This document shows, one piece after another, positions 5,657 to 8,843 of a stretch of DNA of 8,843 nucleotides. The first letter of the stretch is position 1. The number at the start of each line of letters is the position of its first letter. The DNA lies in the NCBI GenBank assembly GCA_025997755.1, contig BNVA01000082.1, positions 1 to 8,843 on the forward strand, in the 5' to 3' direction. Source of the stretch: Spirochaetia bacterium. Lineage in GTDB: Bacteria > Spirochaetota > Spirochaetia > Treponematales > Breznakiellaceae. The notes below the pieces were generated by a model that saw only the letters and a list, made by a program, of their open reading frames with translations, did not search any database and was not told the DNA's origin. The position numbers and the translations under genes were made by a program.

Positions 5657-6746
5657 TACTCCCAACCTTCAACTCATTTAATTGCCGGATAAAATAGGAT
5701 AATTTCAACTCTAATTCGTCAATACGGGTTTGATTAACAGGTTTTTGAGTTTTTTCAATCGCCAATTCGTTTTGACATAATATTATTTTATTTGTTAGCT
5801 CTATTTGCTTTGATAGGGCGTCAATTTCTTCATCGTATTTTATAATCTGTTTTTGGTAATCGGCCCTTTCACGTTGAATATTATAATACGCCGACATTGC
5901 TGGAAACAATAATCCCGCCACAGAAATAAAAATGACAAGCCATTGTATCGTTTGTTGTCTCTTTTGATTTTTAAGATTTTTTTCTAATCGTTCGTATTGT
6001 GAAGCCTTAACAATTATATCTGATGAGCTATTATTTTCCAATGCCCTATGTGTATAAGAGAAAACATCACGATTTTCAAAATCGCCATCAGAAAATTTCT
6101 TTTGGGGAGCATCTGTACCAGAAGTAATAGTGCCATCCCAGCTTTTATTAGGGCTAATTTTTGTGAATTCCATTGCTATTAACGCATCACCGGCAAATAA
6201 CTCATATTCGTTATTTGTAAGGTTATGTAATGGAATAGATAATCTTCCGATAAATCCCGGGTCTACAATAGGGCCTGTTCCAAGCAATAAACCTTTGTAT
6301 ACGAAATTCACTTTCAAGTTAAATCTGGCCACAATATAATGCGGCATCCTGAACATAGGCTCCAAAGTAATATATGTAATAGAATTCGGCATAAGGGTTA
6401 ATCTTGATATCCTCTTTAATTTTCCAATATCCTTATCATTTACTTTTTTACCTTCTGCAACAATGTAAGCGTCGCTTTTTTTGATATTATTGTTTTTATC
6501 ATAATACCAATACCTCACCTTTCCTTCCAATTTTACGTCATACGTTACGCCATCCACCTGCTTGTCACAAAAAGGCTCAAGCATCCCAATTTGATTGGCA
6601 TAGCTTATTACATCTGCGCCATTTAGCAAGGCCGGCGCAATATTATTAAATGGGTCTTTGCTGCTATATTTTTCATACTTCTCTTTCGCCGATAATGTAC
6701 TCACATCTTCTACGGCAGCAGTGAAAGGTAAGTTTTCCTTCGTCAT
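5643..6746 (-). CDS. dCTP deaminase/dUTPase-fold protein with C-terminal membrane helix and coiled coil
   Basis: This is a 367-residue protein with GGGAGGG (6760-6754) seven bases before its ATG, one base after the preceding stop. Residues about 60-197 carry the trimeric dUTPase/Dcd beta fold: ISRLTLMPNSITYITLEP (113-130), FNLKVNFVYKGLLLGTG (142-158), VDPGFIGRLSIPLHN (161-175) and FAGDALIAMEF (184-194). Asp162 sits at the position of the dUTPase catalytic Asp. The dCTP-deaminase Glu (E138 in E. coli, in VLEFYN) aligns with Pro172, and the Arg-Ser loop is not conserved. A linker follows, then a hydrophobic helix at about 267-287 (TIQWLVIFISVAGLLFP), then a coiled coil (290-362). This is about twice the normal length of about 190. 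It may hydrolyse dUTP/dCTP at the membrane or act as a nucleotide sensor. Confidence 0.75.
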   Translation of the reverse strand: MTKENLPFTAAVEDVSTLSAKEKYEKYSSKDPFNNIAPALLNGADVISYANQIGMLEPFCDKQVDGVTYDVKLEGKVRYWYYDKNNNIKKSDAYIVAEGKKVNDKDIGKLKRISRLTLMPNSITYITLEPMFRMPHYIVARFNLKVNFVYKGLLLGTGPIVDPGFIGRLSIPLHNLTNNEYELFAGDALIAMEFTKISPNKSWDGTITSGTDAPQKKFSDGDFENRDVFSYTHRALENNSSSDIIVKASQYERLEKNLKNQKRQQTIQWLVIFISVAGLLFPAMSAYYNIQRERADYQKQIIKYDEEIDALSKQIELTNKIILCQNELAIEKTQKPVNQTRIDELELKLSYFIRQLNELKVGSNGGG

Positions 6747-6747
6747 A

Positions 6748-7746
6748 TTATTTCCCTCCCAAATTCGTTGGATGTAAAGTTAAAGCATCATCGCCATGAA
6801 AATCAATTTTGCAACCTATTTGCGCAGCAATCTCCAATAGAATTTTGGACCTGTCCAAATGAGGAATATAATCTAAATGGTTTAGCACAACAACATTAGG
6901 ACGATTACATTCAATGCTTCTCCTTACAATTTCCGCATCAAAACGCGCCACACGGCGAATTCGTTTCGTACATGAAGTGTATTCAATCAAATCTACGTTT
7001 TGCTCCGACTCCGAGCTTACAATTTTCCAATCAATTTCGTTTGGTAACGGTCCCGAGTTGCCGGAAACACGAATAGGAAACGCGCGAATAACCATAACGA
7101 TATTTTCAACATCGAACGGACTTAACCCCGTCTCGGAAAGAAAACCTGCCGCAGAGGTATCGCGGGCTGTAACATAAGGATAATCCCTTGAATGCAGCAA
7201 AGACAAACCGTAACCTTGCGTGCCTTCAATAATAATTTTTTCCTGCTTATCGCAAGCTCGCCGCATTACACTTTTTGTATCTGTAATATATTTTCTTATT
7301 TCCTTGCAGTTTTTTGCAAGGATGCCGCCGCCTTTCCTAAGAATACGTTCCATTACCGCCGCGCCCGTTCCGCTGTTTGTTGAACCGATAGTCTGCCGCA
7401 AGCCGGAATCAGATTCGGCTTTCTTATGCCCTTCCGTAACCATTACGGCATTTTCATCGATTAATAATCTATCTTCGGAAAGCCCAACCGCTTTTATTTC
7501 GTCTTTTAGAATTGTCAAATCGATATATGAACCCGCAGGCAGAATAGCGTTTACCTGCGGTTCAGTACTTCCCGTTGGTAAAATTCTTAGGATAAATTTT
7601 TTACCTTCCTTATAGACCGTATGCCCCGAGTTCGCACCGCCAATGCGCACACAATATTTTGCCTTTTCACGAACTGCAAAAAAGTGAGCAACCTTACCTT
7701 TGCCCTCGGAACCGAATTGACCGCCAAAAATAATTGTTACCGACAT
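6748..7746 (-). CDS. Short adenylosuccinate synthetase homologue with PurZ-like features
   Basis: This is a 332-residue protein. AAGGA (7757-7753) lies six bases before the ATG, which overlaps the upstream stop by 10 bases. The PurA fold is clear: GGQFGSEGKGKV (8-19), GGANSGHTV (36-44) with catalytic His42, IGSTNSGTGAA (120-130), EGTQGYGLSLLHSRDYPYVT (174-193), RAFPIRVSGNSGPLPNE (221-237), and TKRIRRVARFD (260-270). PurA joins IMP and aspartate using GTP. Here the catalytic Asp13 of GDEGKGK is Ser13, the TKLD guanine-binding loop reads NHLD (289-292), and the protein is ~100 residues shorter than housekeeping PurA (~430). Short length with this substitution is, as I recall, typical of PurZ, which uses dGMP in 2-aminoadenine synthesis by Z-genome phages, and of related archaeal PurZ0. 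It is not a housekeeping purA; the substrate is unproven. Confidence 0.75.
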   Translation of the reverse strand: MSVTIIFGGQFGSEGKGKVAHFFAVREKAKYCVRIGGANSGHTVYKEGKKFILRILPTGSTEPQVNAILPAGSYIDLTILKDEIKAVGLSEDRLLIDENAVMVTEGHKKAESDSGLRQTIGSTNSGTGAAVMERILRKGGGILAKNCKEIRKYITDTKSVMRRACDKQEKIIIEGTQGYGLSLLHSRDYPYVTARDTSAAGFLSETGLSPFDVENIVMVIRAFPIRVSGNSGPLPNEIDWKIVSSESEQNVDLIEYTSCTKRIRRVARFDAEIVRRSIECNRPNVVVLNHLDYIPHLDRSKILLEIAAQIGCKIDFHGDDALTLHPTNLGGK

Positions 7747-8743
7747 ACTATATCCTTATAATTTTCTTCGAAAGATTCGAAGAAGTCTTTATACGTTTTA
7801 TTGTTATTAAGCCTATTGCAATTTGAAAAGAATGAAAACATCGATATATCAAGCTCCGACTCATTTCCTATTATCTCTTTAAATTCATCCCGCGAGCAAT
7901 TTGAATTTGTTCTTTTATTGTAGTGTTTGTGTGCGTTGGTAAAGTTTACGTCAATATAGATTAAAACAAACCGCTCACCAAAATGTTGTTTCAGCGTTTC
8001 GTAATCCAATTGATGCCTTAACCCGTCAATAGCATAATTGTTTTCAGGCATGGCTTCAATCCGCTCAATCATAGCAAGCGACAACCCTTTTTGTTTTTCA
8101 TCGTCGCGGGCTATTTCCGCGCCAAGCGTTTGCAAAGTTTTACGGTCGTCGCCGCATTTATATATTTCACAAATAATTCGACTGTATCTAAGTGTCTTGA
8201 ATCCATACTTGAATTTCAAATATTCCGCCAACGTTGTTTTCCCGGCCCCGATAGTACCCGTTAAACCTAGAACAATCGGCTTTTCAGGTTTACCCGCAAC
8301 GCTTGGAACAATCAAATAATTCTCTTTGTCGTTTCCCAACGCCACATACTGTCCGTTTATATAAAACAGCCCAACCAATGCCGATGCGATAGCGTCAAGC
8401 TCATCGTGCTTGACTGTTTGAGAAGAAAAATAGTCTCCAACAATTCCAAAATTTTTATAACTGTTTTTAAGATGCTGTAATCCGTTTTGTTTGCGCCTAA
8501 TACTTAAGATATCCTGTGCAACGCCGGGATAGCTTTCAATCACTTCAATACCTACATCACGAATTTTTTTTGCCAATCGCATTCCACGCGTCGTCAAATT
8601 CACCATCGAGGGTATAAGACAAGGGTAAACACCTATTCCAAACGCCGATAATAGCCGCTCACAATAGCGTGTTATGCCATATTTTTTACATTCACAAGTT
8701 TCTTTTGCGCAGCACCGTCCCGCCGGATAAGACAGCGGAGAAT
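7737..8743 (-). CDS. DUF429 domain fused to a P-loop dNMP/dephospho-CoA-kinase-like domain, 5' end missing
   Basis: The open frame begins at an ATG at 8807, but its first ~21 codons lie in an inverted copy of the gene's own sequence and are not native. The reliable part starts near IDSPLSYPAGR. The N-terminal domain is DUF429-like (predicted RNase H fold): IDSPL, RYCERLLSAFGIGV, PSMVNLTTRGMRLAKK, VIESYPGVAQDIL, KHDELDAIASALVG and the ending YLIVP. The acidic positions D22, E91, D135 and D138 could form a metal site. From about residue 177 a P-loop kinase follows: GLTGTIGAGKTTLAEYL with Walker A G184-TIGA-GKT, TLGAEIARDD (227-236), and YAIDGLRHQLDYE (258-270), like the Walker B strand of nucleotide or dephospho-CoA kinases. 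As the first visible operon gene it may phosphorylate a dNMP made by its neighbour. This is inference. Confidence 0.7.
8480..8579 (-). repeat. Inner arm of a 100-bp perfect inverted repeat
   Basis: These 100 bases, within the DUF429 part of the kinase-fusion gene, reappear in exact reverse complement at 8744-8843. The match stops at 8579/8744 (next pair C8580 and T8743 do not complement). This arm is in the normal coding context and encodes the conserved AKKIRDVGIEVIESYPG stretch, so it is the original copy. Confidence 0.95.
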
Positions 8744-8843
8744 CGATTGGCAAAAAAAATTCGTGATGTAGGTATTGAAGTGATTGAAAGCTATCCCGGC
8801 GTTGCACAGGATATCTTAAGTATTAGGCGCAAACAAAACGGAT
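8744..8843 (+). repeat. Outer arm of the 100-bp inverted repeat, probably a fold-back artefact at the window end
   Basis: Read on the plus strand, this arm encodes the same peptide (AKKIRDVGIEVIESYPG…) that the minus-strand gene encodes at 8579-8480, with no mismatch in 100 bases. It runs to the last base of the window. The junction shares CGAT with the native sequence, giving microhomology. An exact self-inversion ending a contig is typical of template-switch chimeras or assembly fold-backs. A genuine inverted duplication is possible but less likely. Confidence 0.9.

Noticed and set aside
6748..7746. Housekeeping purA
   Set aside because: Too short, catalytic Asp replaced by Ser, guanine loop altered, and set in a specialised operon.

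Overview
The window comes from an AT-rich bacterium. It looks like an accessory or mobile region rather than a housekeeping locus. Genes use ordinary bacterial starts with Shine-Dalgarno-like sites, are tightly packed, and lie beside insertion-sequence debris. No ribosomal or other lineage marker is present, so I do not assign a genus.

Layout. Positions 1-62 (minus) hold the 5' end of a probable transposase gene. Positions 129-1488 are a degenerate insertion sequence with 14-bp terminal inverted repeats and a DDE transposase broken by two frameshifts. Positions 1484-1632 hold no gene but a run of adjacent hairpins. A very AT-rich plus-strand cassette follows (1696-4458): a membrane-anchored, degenerate phosphoribosyltransferase-like protein; a second phosphoribosyltransferase-like protein with two membrane segments; and a HIT-MazG-like fusion. 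A small ORF (4516-4770) ends in a 23-bp tandem repeat. Positions 4771-5062 hold inverted repeats and a doubtful ORF.

The rest is a minus-strand operon with overlapping or near-touching genes. In transcription order it encodes a DUF429-P-loop kinase fusion (7737-~8743, 5' end lost), a short adenylosuccinate-synthetase homologue with PurZ-like features (6748-7746), a dCTP-deaminase/dUTPase-fold protein with a C-terminal membrane helix and coiled coil (5643-6746), a deoxynucleoside-kinase-like protein (5063-5656), and possibly a further truncated ORF.

The striking point is that all seven recognisable non-transposase genes, on two converging transcription units, belong to nucleotide-handling families. 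Three are predicted membrane proteins, and several have altered catalytic residues: Asp to Ser in the PurA-like protein, loss of the deaminase Glu in the Dcd-like protein, and loss of the PRPP loop in the first PRTase. This suggests specialised nucleotide synthesis, sensing or depletion, for example for phage conflict or for making an unusual purine nucleotide. That role is inference; only family membership and the substitutions are read from the sequence.

The last 100 bases are an exact reverse complement of positions 8480-8579. The window end is therefore probably a fold-back chimera, and the first ~21 residues of the terminal ORF should not be trusted.
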